Both the position numbers and the translations under genes were made by a program. The notes under the pieces were generated by a model, which ran no database searches, had not been told where the DNA came from, and was given only the letters and a program-made list of their open reading frames with translations. Below are positions 8,597 through 16,772 of a stretch of DNA of 33,925 bases, in pieces; positions within the stretch are counted from its first letter, which is position 1; every line of letters begins with the position of its first letter. This stretch comes from an uncultured Acetatifactor sp. (GTDB lineage: Bacteria > Bacillota > Clostridia > Lachnospirales > Lachnospiraceae), in contig CANQJL010000004.1 in assembly GCA_947624245.1 (NCBI GenBank), forward strand, positions 74,272 to 108,196, in the 5' to 3' direction.

Positions 8597-9744
8597 GCTT
8601 AAGAAAAAGAAAAGAACAATCCGAATACTTTTTTGACTACAGCCTTTTGTTCATCGTGCTGTTCCTGCTGGGCTTCGGTCTGGTGATGATCTATTCCGCC
8701 AGCTTTTACGAGGCGATCCAGGATTTCAACGACGAGGCGTACTATCTGAAGAAGCAGCTCACGGCGAGCATCATCGGCATCGTGCTGATGATCGTGGTGG
8801 CGAATATCCCCTATCATTTCTGGGAAAGGTTCGCCACCTTGGGATATGTGGTCTCCATGGCGATCATTCCTCTGGTGCTCACGCCTCTCGGCGTGGAGTC
8901 CCACGGTGCCAGACGTTGGATCAATATTCCCGTGGTCGGCCTGAACCTGCAGCCGGCGGAGGTGGCAAAGCTGTGCATGATCCTGTTTTTGGCGTCCATG
9001 GTCTGCAAGATGGGGAAGAATGTGCGGACCATGAAGGGATTTCTCTTCATGCTGGCGCTGCCCCTGCCTGTGGCGCTGGAGGTGTATCTGATCACCAGCA
9101 ACCTAAGCTCCGCCATTATTATCATGGGTATATCCGTGCTGATGGTGTTCGTGGCAAGTCCGGACTATAAGAAATTCGTGCTCATGGCCGCCGCGGTTCT
9201 GGCGCTTGCGGCTGTGGTGGTCTACATGGTCATGTCGGGCAGCGACCTGTTTGCGTTCCGCGGCAGCCGGATCAAGGCATGGCTCGATCCCGAGAGCGAT
9301 CCCACGCACACCACGTTCCAGACGCTGCAGGGCCTGTACGCGATCGGCAGCGGCGGTATCTGGGGCAAGGGGCTGGGCCAGAGTATGCAGAAGCTGAGCT
9401 TTCTGCCGGAGGCGCAGAACGACATGATCTTTTCCATTATCTGTGAGGAGCTGGGACTGTTCGGCGCCATTGCCATCATTTTGATGTTCATTATGCTCCT
9501 CTGGCGCATGATGGTCATTGCCAACAACGCGCCGGATCTGTTCGGCGCCATGCTGGTGGTGGGCGTGATGGGGCACATCGCCATTCAGGCAGTTTTGAAT
9601 ATAGCCGTTGTTACGAATACCATTCCCAACACGGGAATCTCGCTTCCGTTCATCAGTTACGGAGGTTCCTCGGTGATGTTTCTGCTCATTGAGGTCGGTC
9701 TGGTCTTAAGTGTGGCCAAGCGGATACAGCTGAAGGAACTGTGA
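8593..9744 (+). CDS. ftsW: SEDS peptidoglycan glycosyltransferase FtsW
   Basis: This 383-residue, roughly ten-segment membrane protein belongs to the SEDS family. FtsW polymerises glycan strands from lipid II at the septum with a class B PBP partner. Family blocks include GLVMIYSAS near the first membrane segment, HGARRWINIPVVGLNLQPAEVAK near residue 100, PEAQNDMIFSIICEELG, and NTGISLPFISYGGSS near the C-terminus. It starts at ATG 8593, overlapping the murD stop as ATGA, with AAGGAG at 8575-8580. Position after murD supports FtsW, or the sporulation paralogue SpoVE, which holds this place in Bacillus; the sequence alone does not separate them. Confidence 0.9.
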   Translation: MSLRKRKEQSEYFFDYSLLFIVLFLLGFGLVMIYSASFYEAIQDFNDEAYYLKKQLTASIIGIVLMIVVANIPYHFWERFATLGYVVSMAIIPLVLTPLGVESHGARRWINIPVVGLNLQPAEVAKLCMILFLASMVCKMGKNVRTMKGFLFMLALPLPVALEVYLITSNLSSAIIIMGISVLMVFVASPDYKKFVLMAAAVLALAAVVVYMVMSGSDLFAFRGSRIKAWLDPESDPTHTTFQTLQGLYAIGSGGIWGKGLGQSMQKLSFLPEAQNDMIFSIICEELGLFGAIAIILMFIMLLWRMMVIANNAPDLFGAMLVVGVMGHIAIQAVLNIAVVTNTIPNTGISLPFISYGGSSVMFLLIEVGLVLSVAKRIQLKEL

Positions 9745-9801
9745 GCAGGCTCCCCGCATAGGATAGAATAGGTTTTTCAGATTGATACCGGATGGTGTTG
9801 T

Positions 9802-11055
9802 ATGGATTCTATTCTTATTCAGGGTGGGGTGGCCCTGCAGGGTAAGGTTCGTATCCAGGGCTCCAAAAATGCGTCGCTGCCTATTTTAGCGGCCACGCTT
9901 CTTGTGCGGGAAAGCTCGTTCATCAGAAACTGTCCCAGGATCAGGGACGTGTATTCCATGATCAGTCTCCTGAGAAGTCTGGGCTGCAGTGTGAACTGGC
10001 AGGAAAACGGGGTGTATGTCGATTCCTCGGCCGTGACAAAGGGGGAGATCGGCTCGGAGGCAGTGACCGGTATGCGGTCCTCGCTGTGCCTTTTGGGCGC
10101 TTTGATCGGCAGATGCGGCCAGGTGGTCATGGAGTATCCCGGCGGCTGCGTGATCGGTGAACGTCCCATTGACATGCATCTGTCGGCGCTGCGTCAGATG
10201 GGCGTGGAATTTTGCGAGAAAGAAGGCAGACTGCAGGCTGCGGCAAAAAAACTCCGCGGCGCGCATATTGTGCTGCCGTTCCCCAGCGTGGGAGCCACGG
10301 AGAATGTTCTGCTGACAGCAGTGAAGGCGGAGGGGGACACGGTGCTTGAGGGCGCCGCTCTGGAGCCGGAAATAACGGCGCTCTGCCGGTATCTGCAATG
10401 CTGCGGTGCGAGTATCGAGGGCGTGGGGACCGACTGCCTGACGATTCGGGGCGGCAGTGCGCTGTACGGCGCGGATTTCGAGGTGCCGGCGGACCGGATC
10501 GTAGCCGGCACTTACCTGTTTAGCTGTATCGGCACCGGCGGAAATATTCTGTTGGAGAACGCTCCCTGGGAGGAGATGACGGCCGTTCTGGAGACGGCGG
10601 AACAGATGGGCGGAAGGCTGTGCACCTCCCGGGAGGGACTCTATGTGCAGGCGGCGGCAAGACCCTTGGCCGTGCCCTGTATAAGGACACAGCCCTATCC
10701 CGGTTTTCCGACGGATCTGCAGTCGGTGGCTCTGGCCGTGGCAGCCGTGGGAGACGGGGAGAGCATGATCCGCGAGACGATCTTCGAGAACCGCTTCCGG
10801 ATCGCGGAGGATCTGCGCCGAATGGGCGCCGATCTGAAGGAGCAGGGCGCGGATACCATGCTGGTGAGCGGCGTGGAGGCGCTTAAGGGCGCAGAGGTGG
10901 AGGCCAGAGAGCTGCGGGGCGGCGCCGCGCTGGTGACGGCCGGCCTGATGGCCAGAGGCGAGACGAAGGTGACGGGTTGCCGGTATATTTTCCGCGGGTA
11001 TGAGAATATCTGCAGAGATTTCAGAGAATTGGGAGCGCGAGTGACAAGTGCGTAG
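9802..11055 (+). CDS. murA: UDP-N-acetylglucosamine 1-carboxyvinyltransferase MurA
   Basis: This 417-residue enzyme transfers enolpyruvate from PEP to UDP-GlcNAc, the first committed step of peptidoglycan precursor synthesis. The EPSP-synthase-type fold starts with VRIQGSKNASLPILAATLL, containing the K-N pair of the family. The catalytic loop is PGGCVIGERP with the active-site cysteine at C116, the residue modified by fosfomycin in sensitive enzymes. Later family blocks are EVPADRIVAGTYL, PGFPTDLQ and ENRFRIAEDLRRMGA. ATG 9802 begins 57 nt after ftsW, with only a weak upstream site. In Bacillus this position holds murG and murB, so the presence of murA is a local rearrangement. The 3' end overlaps the next gene by 8 nt. 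Confidence 0.93.
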   Translation: MDSILIQGGVALQGKVRIQGSKNASLPILAATLLVRESSFIRNCPRIRDVYSMISLLRSLGCSVNWQENGVYVDSSAVTKGEIGSEAVTGMRSSLCLLGALIGRCGQVVMEYPGGCVIGERPIDMHLSALRQMGVEFCEKEGRLQAAAKKLRGAHIVLPFPSVGATENVLLTAVKAEGDTVLEGAALEPEITALCRYLQCCGASIEGVGTDCLTIRGGSALYGADFEVPADRIVAGTYLFSCIGTGGNILLENAPWEEMTAVLETAEQMGGRLCTSREGLYVQAAARPLAVPCIRTQPYPGFPTDLQSVALAVAAVGDGESMIRETIFENRFRIAEDLRRMGADLKEQGADTMLVSGVEALKGAEVEARELRGGAALVTAGLMARGETKVTGCRYIFRGYENICRDFRELGARVTSA

Positions 11056-11779
11056 GTACGGAAAAGTAAAAATAGGTATCATAATTACGGTTCTGCTTCT
11101 GGCGGCGGTGTGCGGCGCGGGCTATTACATTGTCAGGACGTACACCGTCAATACGGTATATGTGGAGGGGAATATCCACTACACGGAGGACGAGATCAAG
11201 GCCATCGTCATGGAGGGAGCCCTGGGGAACAATTCCCTGTATCTCTCCGCAAAATACAAGAACAGGGGCATCGAGGGCGTGCCCTTTGTAGACGTGATAG
11301 ACGTCTCCATTATCTCGCCGGACACGGTGCGGATCACGGTCTATGAGAAGGTGCTTGCCGGATATGTGGATTACATGGGTACCTGCCTGTACTTTGACAA
11401 GGACGGCTATGTGGTGGAGAGCTCCGGCGTGAAGACCCAGGGAATCCCTCAGATCCTGGGACTTTCCTTTGACCATGTGGTAGTGGGGGAAGCGCTTCCC
11501 GTGGAGGATCCGGAGGTGTTCAATAATGTCTTGAGCGTGACAAAGCTTCTGGAAAAATACGGTCTGGAGGCCGAAAAGATCTATTTTCAGCCGTCGGGGG
11601 ACATTACGGTATATTTTGACAACGTGAAGGTGGCCCTCGGAAACGACAATATCACCTTGGAGGACAAGCTCATGCTGCTGCCGGAAATGCTTCCCAGCCT
11701 TGCGGGAAAGAGCGGGACGCTTCAGATGGAGACCTACAGCGACAGCGGCGGAAGGTATACTTTCCAACCGGACGCGTAA
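11048..11779 (+). CDS. ftsQ: FtsQ/DivIB-type division protein
   Basis: This 243-residue bitopic protein has a short basic start (MRRYGKVK), one membrane segment at about residues 9-31, and a POTRA domain starting TVNTVYVEGNIHYTEDEIKAIV. A beta-type DivIB/FtsQ domain follows (VPFVDVIDVSIISPDTVRITVYEK). It forms a complex with FtsL and DivIC that regulates septal wall synthesis. GTG 11048 overlaps murA by 8 nt; GGGAG at 11031-11035 is the nearest site, so coupling to murA is likely. It sits directly before ftsZ, as expected. The name divIB would be equally valid. Confidence 0.88.
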   Translation: MRRYGKVKIGIIITVLLLAAVCGAGYYIVRTYTVNTVYVEGNIHYTEDEIKAIVMEGALGNNSLYLSAKYKNRGIEGVPFVDVIDVSIISPDTVRITVYEKVLAGYVDYMGTCLYFDKDGYVVESSGVKTQGIPQILGLSFDHVVVGEALPVEDPEVFNNVLSVTKLLEKYGLEAEKIYFQPSGDITVYFDNVKVALGNDNITLEDKLMLLPEMLPSLAGKSGTLQMETYSDSGGRYTFQPDA

Positions 11780-11815
11780 GAGATTTACTATAGATAACTA
11801 AAATTCAAAAACTTG

Positions 11816-11844
11816 TTGATTAATTTTGAAAATAATTGTATGAT
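11816..11844 (+). promoter_or_regulatory. Sigma-A-type promoter of ftsZ
   Basis: TTGATT (11816-11821) and TATGAT (11839-11844) are separated by 17 bp in the AT-rich 100-bp gap after ftsQ. The predicted start is near 11851, just before the AAGGAGG site at 11865-11871. This would let ftsZ be expressed independently of the upstream operon. Recognised by eye. Confidence 0.6.
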
Positions 11845-11879
11845 AGACTATATGGATTTTTTGTAAGGAGGACAAACCT

Positions 11880-13061
11880 TTGCTTGAGATTAAGACGAAC
11901 GACGCAGAATCTGCAGCCAAGATCATCGTAGTCGGTGTCGGCGGCGCAGGAAACAATGCTGTAAATAGAATGATCGACGAACAGATTGACGGAGTGGATT
12001 TTATCGGAGTGAATACGGACAAGCAGGCCCTGCAGCTCTGCAAGGCCCCAAAGCTTTTACAGATCGGCGAGAAGCTGACGAAGGGACTCGGCGCGGGAGC
12101 CAAGCCCGAGGTGGGTGAGAAGGCTGCCGAGGAGAGCGCAGAGGAGATCACCAACGCCCTGCAGGGCGCGGACATGGTGTTCGTCACCTGCGGCATGGGA
12201 GGCGGTACGGGAACCGGAGCAGCTCCCGTGGTCGCCAGACTGGCAAAGGAAATGGGAATCCTTACGGTAGGCGTTGTGACCAAGCCTTTCCGCTTTGAGG
12301 CAAAGACGCGCATGGTGAATGCGCTCAGCGGAATCGAGCGCATCAAGGAGCATGTGGACACGCTGATCGTGATTCCTAACGACAAGCTCCTCGAGATCGT
12401 GGACAGGCGTACTACCATGCCCGAGGCGCTTAAGAAAGCAGATGAAGTACTTCAGCAGGCGGTTCAGGGAATCACGGACCTGATCAATGTGCCTGCTATC
12501 ATTAATCTGGACTTTGCGGATGTACAGACCGTCATGACGGAGAAGGGCATCGCCCATATCGGCATCGGCGAGGGCAAGGGCGACGACAAGGCCATGGAGG
12601 CAGTGAAGATGGCCGTGGAGAGCCCTCTGCTGGAGACCACCATCACCGGCGCGAGCCATGTGATCATCAACGTCTCCGGAGATATTACGCTGGCAGATGC
12701 CAATGACGCGGTGAGCTATGTGCAGGATCTGGCCGGCGAGGAGGTCAATATCATCTTCGGAGCGATGTATGACGCTTCCAAGTCCGACACCTGTTCCATC
12801 ACGGTCATCGCCACCGGTTTGGAGGAGGCGCCCAACAATACCGCACAGACAAGGCTGGGCTCCGGCACGGCATATCGGCAGTCCGCGTCGTACATTACCC
12901 CCGGTTCTCTGAAGGGAATGGGCGTACAGCCTCAGGCAGGACAGAATCCTTCGGGGCAGCAGCCGGTAAGACCCATGCAGGGGATTCAGAAGCCCGTGGA
13001 TATCAGAAGCTCCGTGGAGGAGAAGACGCTGAAGATTCCTGATTTTCTGCAGAAAAAGTAA
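11880..13061 (+). CDS. ftsZ: Cell division protein FtsZ
   Basis: This 393-residue tubulin-like GTPase forms the cytokinetic ring. It has the nucleotide-binding start [17 protein letters not shown], the tubulin signature [12 protein letters not shown] at about residues 105-116, and the T7-loop region [13 protein letters not shown] poorly conserved linker rich in Q, G and P follows from about residue 325. The protein ends in [10 protein letters not shown], matching the C-terminal peptide that binds membrane tethers and regulators. The start is an unusual TTG at 11880, supported by a perfect AAGGAGG eight bases upstream and by the N-terminus LEIKTND directly before the core. It has its own promoter and a strong terminator. 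Confidence 0.97.
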   Translation: MLEIKTNDAESAAKIIVVGVGGAGNNAVNRMIDEQIDGVDFIGVNTDKQALQLCKAPKLLQIGEKLTKGLGAGAKPEVGEKAAEESAEEITNALQGADMVFVTCGMGGGTGTGAAPVVARLAKEMGILTVGVVTKPFRFEAKTRMVNALSGIERIKEHVDTLIVIPNDKLLEIVDRRTTMPEALKKADEVLQQAVQGITDLINVPAIINLDFADVQTVMTEKGIAHIGIGEGKGDDKAMEAVKMAVESPLLETTITGASHVIINVSGDITLADANDAVSYVQDLAGEEVNIIFGAMYDASKSDTCSITVIATGLEEAPNNTAQTRLGSGTAYRQSASYITPGSLKGMGVQPQAGQNPSGQQPVRPMQGIQKPVDIRSSVEEKTLKIPDFLQKK

Positions 13062-13093
13062 TATTCTGTTCAGACAATATCTTAAATGTCTTG

Positions 13094-13123
13094 CGCCGGA
13101 CATGATCGTGTCCGGCGTTTTTT
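13094..13123 (+). terminator. Rho-independent terminator of ftsZ
   Basis: CGCCGGACA (13094-13102) pairs with TGTCCGGCG (13109-13117) over a 6-nt loop, followed by six T (13118-13123). It closes the division cluster. Confidence 0.92.
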
Positions 13124-13150
13124 ATGCTGCGAAGCAGACCGCTGTTTTCG

Positions 13151-13215
13151 TGTCGAAAGATTCCTTTATTTTTTCCCCATATTTGACAAATTTTATCGGC
13201 CGGACCCTTTATAAT
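13151..13215 (+). promoter_or_regulatory. Spo0A-activated spoIIG-type promoter
   Basis: TTGACA (13183-13188) and TATAAT (13210-13215) are both consensus, but the spacer is 21 bp rather than 17. B. subtilis spoIIG is known for a 22-bp spacer that makes it depend on Spo0A. A perfect 0A box TGTCGAA lies at 13151-13157. TTTGACA (13182-13188), one base off a reversed 0A box, overlaps the -35. The predicted start near 13222 leaves a 16-nt leader before ATG 13238. Regulation by Spo0A is inferred from these matches. Confidence 0.72.
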
Positions 13216-13237
13216 CATTATGAAAAGGATGATGCCG

Positions 13238-14083
13238 ATGCATTATGAACTGTATGTAGACAGTCTGTTTCTGGTCAATTTCGTTATGAACCTCTACCTG
13301 CTGCTGCTGGTGGACCGCAGCACTCTCCGCACTGCCACGCAGGGGAGACTGTTGGCCGGAGCTGCCGTAGGAGGCGTGAGCGGACTGCTGCCGTTTGTGC
13401 TGCCCGGGACATGGATCTGGAAAGCGATTGCCGCCGGAGCGGCGGGCACAGTGGGAATGATCCTTGCGGCCTTTCCCGTTAAGAGCCTCAGAATGTTTCT
13501 GAAGCTGGCGGAGAGACTGCTGCTGTACTCCTTCTGCATGGGCGGGGCGCTGCTGTTCCTGATCCGCAGCATACCTTCCCTGCGCAGCGCGCTTACCGGA
13601 ATATTCGGAATCATGGGCGCGGGGGGCGTCTGCTTTCTGTTCTTGAGACGGCTGCGGCCGGAGGGAAGACGAAAGTGCAGTCTGTGCCGCGCGACCCTTA
13701 CGGCCGGCAGTGTGCGGTTGAAGGTAACGGCTCTGGTGGACTCGGGCAATTCGCTGACGGAACCTATCAGCGGAGAGCCGGTGTGCATAGTGGAAAAGGA
13801 AATTATGGAGAAGCTATGGAAGGAGAGACCGCCGGAGGGCTGCAGAGCCATTCCTTATCACAGCATCGGAAAAGAGCATGGGATTCTGGAAGGGTATCGG
13901 CTGCCGGAGCTTCGTCTGGAGTATGACGGTATTGTCAGGAATTTCCGGAAGGTCTATATTGCGGTCAGCCCGCAGGGAATAGACGGTGCAGGGACGGCGG
14001 AGGCGGATTCCGTAAAAATGATAATCAATCCGGCGCTTTTTTGCAAAGAAAAAGGGCGGGACGCCGCACATGCGGCAGAATGA
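13238..14083 (+). CDS. spoIIGA: Sigma-E processing peptidase SpoIIGA
   Basis: This 281-residue protein is SpoIIGA, the membrane aspartic protease that removes the pro-sequence of sigma-E in the mother cell. Residues 1 to about 135 form five hydrophobic segments (for example [19 protein letters not shown]). The cytoplasmic half carries the protease block [14 protein letters not shown] with the predicted catalytic D168. ATG 13238 is chosen over ATG 13220 because the predicted -10 (13210-13215) puts the transcription start after 13220, and AAAAGG at 13223-13228 is correctly placed for 13238. It is followed directly by sigE, the substrate gene. Overall conservation in this family is modest, but topology, motif and position agree. 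Confidence 0.92.
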   Translation: MHYELYVDSLFLVNFVMNLYLLLLVDRSTLRTATQGRLLAGAAVGGVSGLLPFVLPGTWIWKAIAAGAAGTVGMILAAFPVKSLRMFLKLAERLLLYSFCMGGALLFLIRSIPSLRSALTGIFGIMGAGGVCFLFLRRLRPEGRRKCSLCRATLTAGSVRLKVTALVDSGNSLTEPISGEPVCIVEKEIMEKLWKERPPEGCRAIPYHSIGKEHGILEGYRLPELRLEYDGIVRNFRKVYIAVSPQGIDGAGTAEADSVKMIINPALFCKEKGRDAAHAAE

Positions 14084-14091
14084 GAGGATAT

Positions 14092-14829
14092 ATGATACTG
14101 AAAGTGGCAATTCCGGGTAAAATGCATTTTAAAATGATACGCAGGGAGAACCGGTTCCTGCATAAGAAAGGGGATATTCATTACATAGGGGGAGCGGAGG
14201 TGCTTCCGCCGCCCCTGGAGGTGGAGAGGGAAAGTCAGGTCATAAGCGATCTCGGCACGGAGATAGACGCCGAGGCAAAAGCGATTCTGATAGAACACAA
14301 TCTGCGGCTCGTGGTCTACATTGCAAAAAAATTTGACAATACCGGCGTGGGCGTGGAGGACTTGATCTCCATCGGGACCATCGGACTGATTAAATCCATC
14401 AATACCTTTAACCCTGAAAAAAATATTAAATTGGCGACCTATGCGTCCAGGTGCATCGAGAACGAGATTTTGATGTACCTTCGGAGGAACAATAAGACGA
14501 AGCTGGAAGTGTCCATCGACGAGCCGCTGAACGTGGACTGGGACGGCAACGAGCTGCTTCTGTCGGATATCCTGGGGACGGACGAGGACGTGATCTATCG
14601 GGATATTGAGAACGAGGTGGAGAGAAAACTGCTCATGGGGGCGGTGGGAAAGCTGTCCGAGCGGGAGAAGACCATCATCAAGCTGCGGTTCGGTCTGGGT
14701 ACCAAGGACGGACAGGAGATGACCCAGAAGGAGGTGGCTTCCCTGTTGGGAATCTCCCAATCGTACATATCGAGACTGGAAAAGAAGATCATGCGCCAGC
14801 TGAAAAAGGAGATGAGCAGCCATATTTAG
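14092..14829 (+). CDS. sigE: Sporulation sigma factor SigE (pro-form)
   Basis: This 245-residue protein is sigma-E, the early mother-cell sigma factor. A basic, amphipathic pro-sequence of about 30 residues precedes [13 protein letters not shown], the block that follows the SpoIIGA cleavage site. Region 2 is seen as [27 protein letters not shown] and [13 protein letters not shown]; region 4 as [23 protein letters not shown]. Two starts are plausible. ATG 14092 follows GAGAGG closely and gives a pro-sequence near the Bacillus length; ATG 14080 overlaps the spoIIGA stop (ATGA) and would add MRGY. It shares the Spo0A-type promoter with spoIIGA. No terminator is evident after it. Confidence 0.95.
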   Translation: MILKVAIPGKMHFKMIRRENRFLHKKGDIHYIGGAEVLPPPLEVERESQVISDLGTEIDAEAKAILIEHNLRLVVYIAKKFDNTGVGVEDLISIGTIGLIKSINTFNPEKNIKLATYASRCIENEILMYLRRNNKTKLEVSIDEPLNVDWDGNELLLSDILGTDEDVIYRDIENEVERKLLMGAVGKLSEREKTIIKLRFGLGTKDGQEMTQKEVASLLGISQSYISRLEKKIMRQLKKEMSSHI

Positions 14830-14831
14830 GC

Positions 14832-14861
14832 TTGGCAAAAAGGGTGCGGATAGGGTATACT
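14832..14861 (+). promoter_or_regulatory. Possible sigma-A-type promoter before the small unknown gene
   Basis: TTGGCA (14832-14837) and TATACT (14856-14861) with an 18-bp spacer lie directly after the sigE stop. A start near 14868 would leave a leader of about 46 nt before ATG 14914. Confidence 0.45.
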
Positions 14862-14913
14862 TATCGCAGGACGGCAAAAGCTTTCCTGAGAAAACAACGG
14901 GAGCATACAAAAA

Positions 14914-15216
14914 ATGATTCGGCGTGAGGATATCCTATCCATGGAATACCTGAAAAAAGCAGAGTTCACCGGCAGCCATCTGGGGATGCGTTACCGTCTG
15001 GAGAAAGTGGACATGGAGGACGGAAAAAAGCTGAAGGCTACAGTCTGGCCGGAGCCGTTTGGCTTTGTCAACACGCCCGCGGAGGAAAAGGAAAGCAGTC
15101 TGTTCTCCTTTGATGAGGACGGCGTGAAGGATGCCGTGGCATGGCTGAACGACAGATTGTTTGAGGAGAAGGACAGGTGGGACAACGCCGGCAGGGGTCC
15201 GGCTGCCCGCCGATAG
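14914..15216 (+). CDS. Small protein of unknown function
   Basis: This 100-residue, highly charged protein is not one I can assign to a named family. It starts MIRREDILSMEYLKK, contains an internal stretch with aromatic and proline residues (ATVWPEPFGFVNTP), and ends in an acidic-basic helix-like segment (VAWLNDRLFEEKDRW). No membrane segment, signal peptide or metal motif is visible, so it is probably cytosolic. ATG 14914 follows GGGAG at 14899-14903 with a 10-nt gap; an internal ATG at 14941 is a less likely start. Reading-frame quality and an independent promoter-like sequence support a real gene. It sits between sigE and a VanZ-like gene; a link to sporulation is only positional. Confidence 0.75.
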   Translation: MIRREDILSMEYLKKAEFTGSHLGMRYRLEKVDMEDGKKLKATVWPEPFGFVNTPAEEKESSLFSFDEDGVKDAVAWLNDRLFEEKDRWDNAGRGPAARR

Positions 15217-15266
15217 GCGTGGGGGATTTTGGCCTGTCCGAGAGGAAACGTTACCGGAGCGCAAAG

Positions 15267-15821
15267 ATGTTCAAATATATATATGAAGATATGATCTCCG
15301 TACTGGAGCACCTTCCCTATGGTCTGGCGTTGGGGATTCCCATCGCCTTACTTCTTTTATGTTTCATGACGCATGGCGGCGCGCAGAAAAAGAGGGCTTC
15401 CTCTGTGATTCCCGTCGCCGTCTATGCGCTGTATCTCGGTATTCTGCTGGTCATTACCTTCTTCTCCAGAGAGAGCGGGAGCACTGCAGGGACGGCCGAT
15501 CTGAAGCTGTTCTCCACGTGGGGGATCAACACCAGGAACAATGCTTATGTGGTGGAGAATATTTTGCTGTTCATTCCCTACGGCTTTCTGCTGAGCTGGG
15601 TCTTTGAATGGGCGAGGGGCTTTTGGAAGAGCATGTGGTTCGGCGCAGTGACCAGCGTGGCCGTGGAATGCCTTCAGCTGGTGACGGGCAGGGGGTTCTT
15701 TCAGATCGATGATATCCTGACGAACATTCTCGGGAGTATGATAGGATATTTGATCTTCAGGATCTGTATGGTCTTCAAGCTCTGTATGAGCAGACGTATG
15801 CGGGCAGGTCAAGACACTTGA
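15267..15821 (+). CDS. VanZ-like family membrane protein
   Basis: This 184-residue protein has four to five hydrophobic segments and the VanZ-like core: VENILLFIPYGFLLSWVF, then VAVECLQLVTGRGFFQIDDILTNILGSMIGY. The ...E.LQ...R.....DD...N..G pattern is typical of the family. VanZ itself gives low-level teicoplanin resistance, but most relatives in Clostridia are chromosomal with unknown roles, so no resistance function should be assumed. ATG 15267 has GGAG at 15256-15259 seven bases upstream; the open frame upstream to 15177 overlaps the preceding gene and lacks similarity. It is convergent with sigG, only 18 bp apart, with no clear terminator between them. Confidence 0.85.
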   Translation: MFKYIYEDMISVLEHLPYGLALGIPIALLLLCFMTHGGAQKKRASSVIPVAVYALYLGILLVITFFSRESGSTAGTADLKLFSTWGINTRNNAYVVENILLFIPYGFLLSWVFEWARGFWKSMWFGAVTSVAVECLQLVTGRGFFQIDDILTNILGSMIGYLIFRICMVFKLCMSRRMRAGQDT

Positions 15822-15839
15822 ACGGGCAGGGGCGCGTTC

Positions 15840-16619
15840 TTACGCCGTCAGGTAACTGCGCATGGTCCGCAGCGCGTTCTTCTCCAGCCTGGACACCTGA
15901 GCCTGCGAAATACCGATGGAGTCCGCTACCTCCATCTGTGTCTTGCCTTCGAAGAAGCGCAGAGAAATGATCTCATGTTCTCTGGGGTTCAACCGCTTCA
16001 TGGCCTCGCTCAGGGACAGATGCTCCACCCAGGTCTCCTCCTTGTTCTTCTTATCGCTGATCTGATCCATCACGTACAGGGTATCCCCGCCGTCGGTGAA
16101 AATGGGCTCATAGAGGCTCATGGGATTTTGAATGGCGTCCAGCGCGTAGGCGATGTCCTCCTTGGCGATGCCGATCTCCCCCGCAATTTCCTCTATGGTG
16201 GGTTCCTTCAGATTTTTCCGCGTCAGGCTCTCCCTTGCGTAGATGGCCTTGTAGGCGGTATCCTTCAGGGAACGCGACACCCGTATGCTGTTGTTGTCCC
16301 GCAGGAATCTGCGGATCTCGCCGATGATCATCGGCACGGCATAGGTGCTGAATTTCACATTGAGAGAGGAATCGAAATTGTCGATGGCCTTGATGAGGCC
16401 GATGCAGCCGATCTGGAACAGGTCGTCCACATTTTCGTTGCTGGAAGAAAAACGTTTGATCACACTTAAGACGAGCCGGAGATTCCCTTCGATATAGGCT
16501 TCTCGCGCTTTTGTATCGCCTTCCCCGATCTTTCGGAAGAGGGCTTCCTTTTCCTCCGCCTTCAACAGAGGCAGCTTTGAGGTGTTGACCCCGCAGATTT
16601 CAACCTTTCCCTGTGTCAT
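15840..16619 (-). CDS. sigG: Forespore sigma factor SigG
   Basis: This 259-residue protein is sigma-G, the late forespore sigma factor. It has the N-terminal block KVEICGVNTSKLPLL, typical of SigG and close to the segment recognised by anti-sigma factors. Region 2 follows (NLRLVLSVIKRF, DDLFQIGCIGLIKAIDNFD, FSTYAVPMIIGEIRRFLRD), then a region 3 helix and the region 4 helix-turn-helix TQMEVADSIGISQAQVSRLEKNAL. There is no pro-sequence, as expected for SigG. The start at 16619 has GAGGAAAT immediately upstream. In Bacillus and many Clostridia sigG follows sigE on the same strand; here it is inverted and two genes away. A forespore-type promoter lies upstream. Confidence 0.96.
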   Translation of the reverse strand: MTQGKVEICGVNTSKLPLLKAEEKEALFRKIGEGDTKAREAYIEGNLRLVLSVIKRFSSSNENVDDLFQIGCIGLIKAIDNFDSSLNVKFSTYAVPMIIGEIRRFLRDNNSIRVSRSLKDTAYKAIYARESLTRKNLKEPTIEEIAGEIGIAKEDIAYALDAIQNPMSLYEPIFTDGGDTLYVMDQISDKKNKEETWVEHLSLSEAMKRLNPREHEIISLRFFEGKTQMEVADSIGISQAQVSRLEKNALRTMRSYLTA

Positions 16620-16674
16620 ATTTCCTCTTTTCCGCGGGCCGCATGGGCGCCTGCTTTTCTTTTTCTCACAGTGG

Positions 16675-16703
16675 TAGTATGTACCTTGAATACAAAAATA
16701 TTC
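16675..16703 (-). promoter_or_regulatory. Sigma-F/sigma-G-type promoter of sigG
   Basis: On the minus strand GAATA (16703-16699) is followed after 17 bp by CATACTA (16681-16675). This fits the known sigma-G pattern GHATR, 17-18 bp, CATnnTA. Sigma-F and sigma-G promoters overlap in sequence, so the site fits both first expression by sigma-F and autoregulation by sigma-G. Confidence 0.7.
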
Positions 16704-16772
16704 CGCCTATTTCAGTCTCCGATGCAGGCGCCGAACATATATTAATAGTGATGACGACTTCAGGTGCCGAAA

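Noticed and set aside
9886..11082. 398-codon minus-strand frame over murA
   Set aside because: Antisense shadow of murA caused by codon bias; no independent support.
15267..15821. Glycopeptide resistance gene vanZ
   Set aside because: Only the broad VanZ-like family pattern is seen, with no other van genes; resistance should not be inferred.
16646..16732. GGCGCCTGC (16646-16654) and its complement GCAGGCGCC (16724-16732) between sigG and the YlmC-family gene
   Set aside because: The arms are about 70 bp apart in a divergent promoter region with no other structure; most likely chance.
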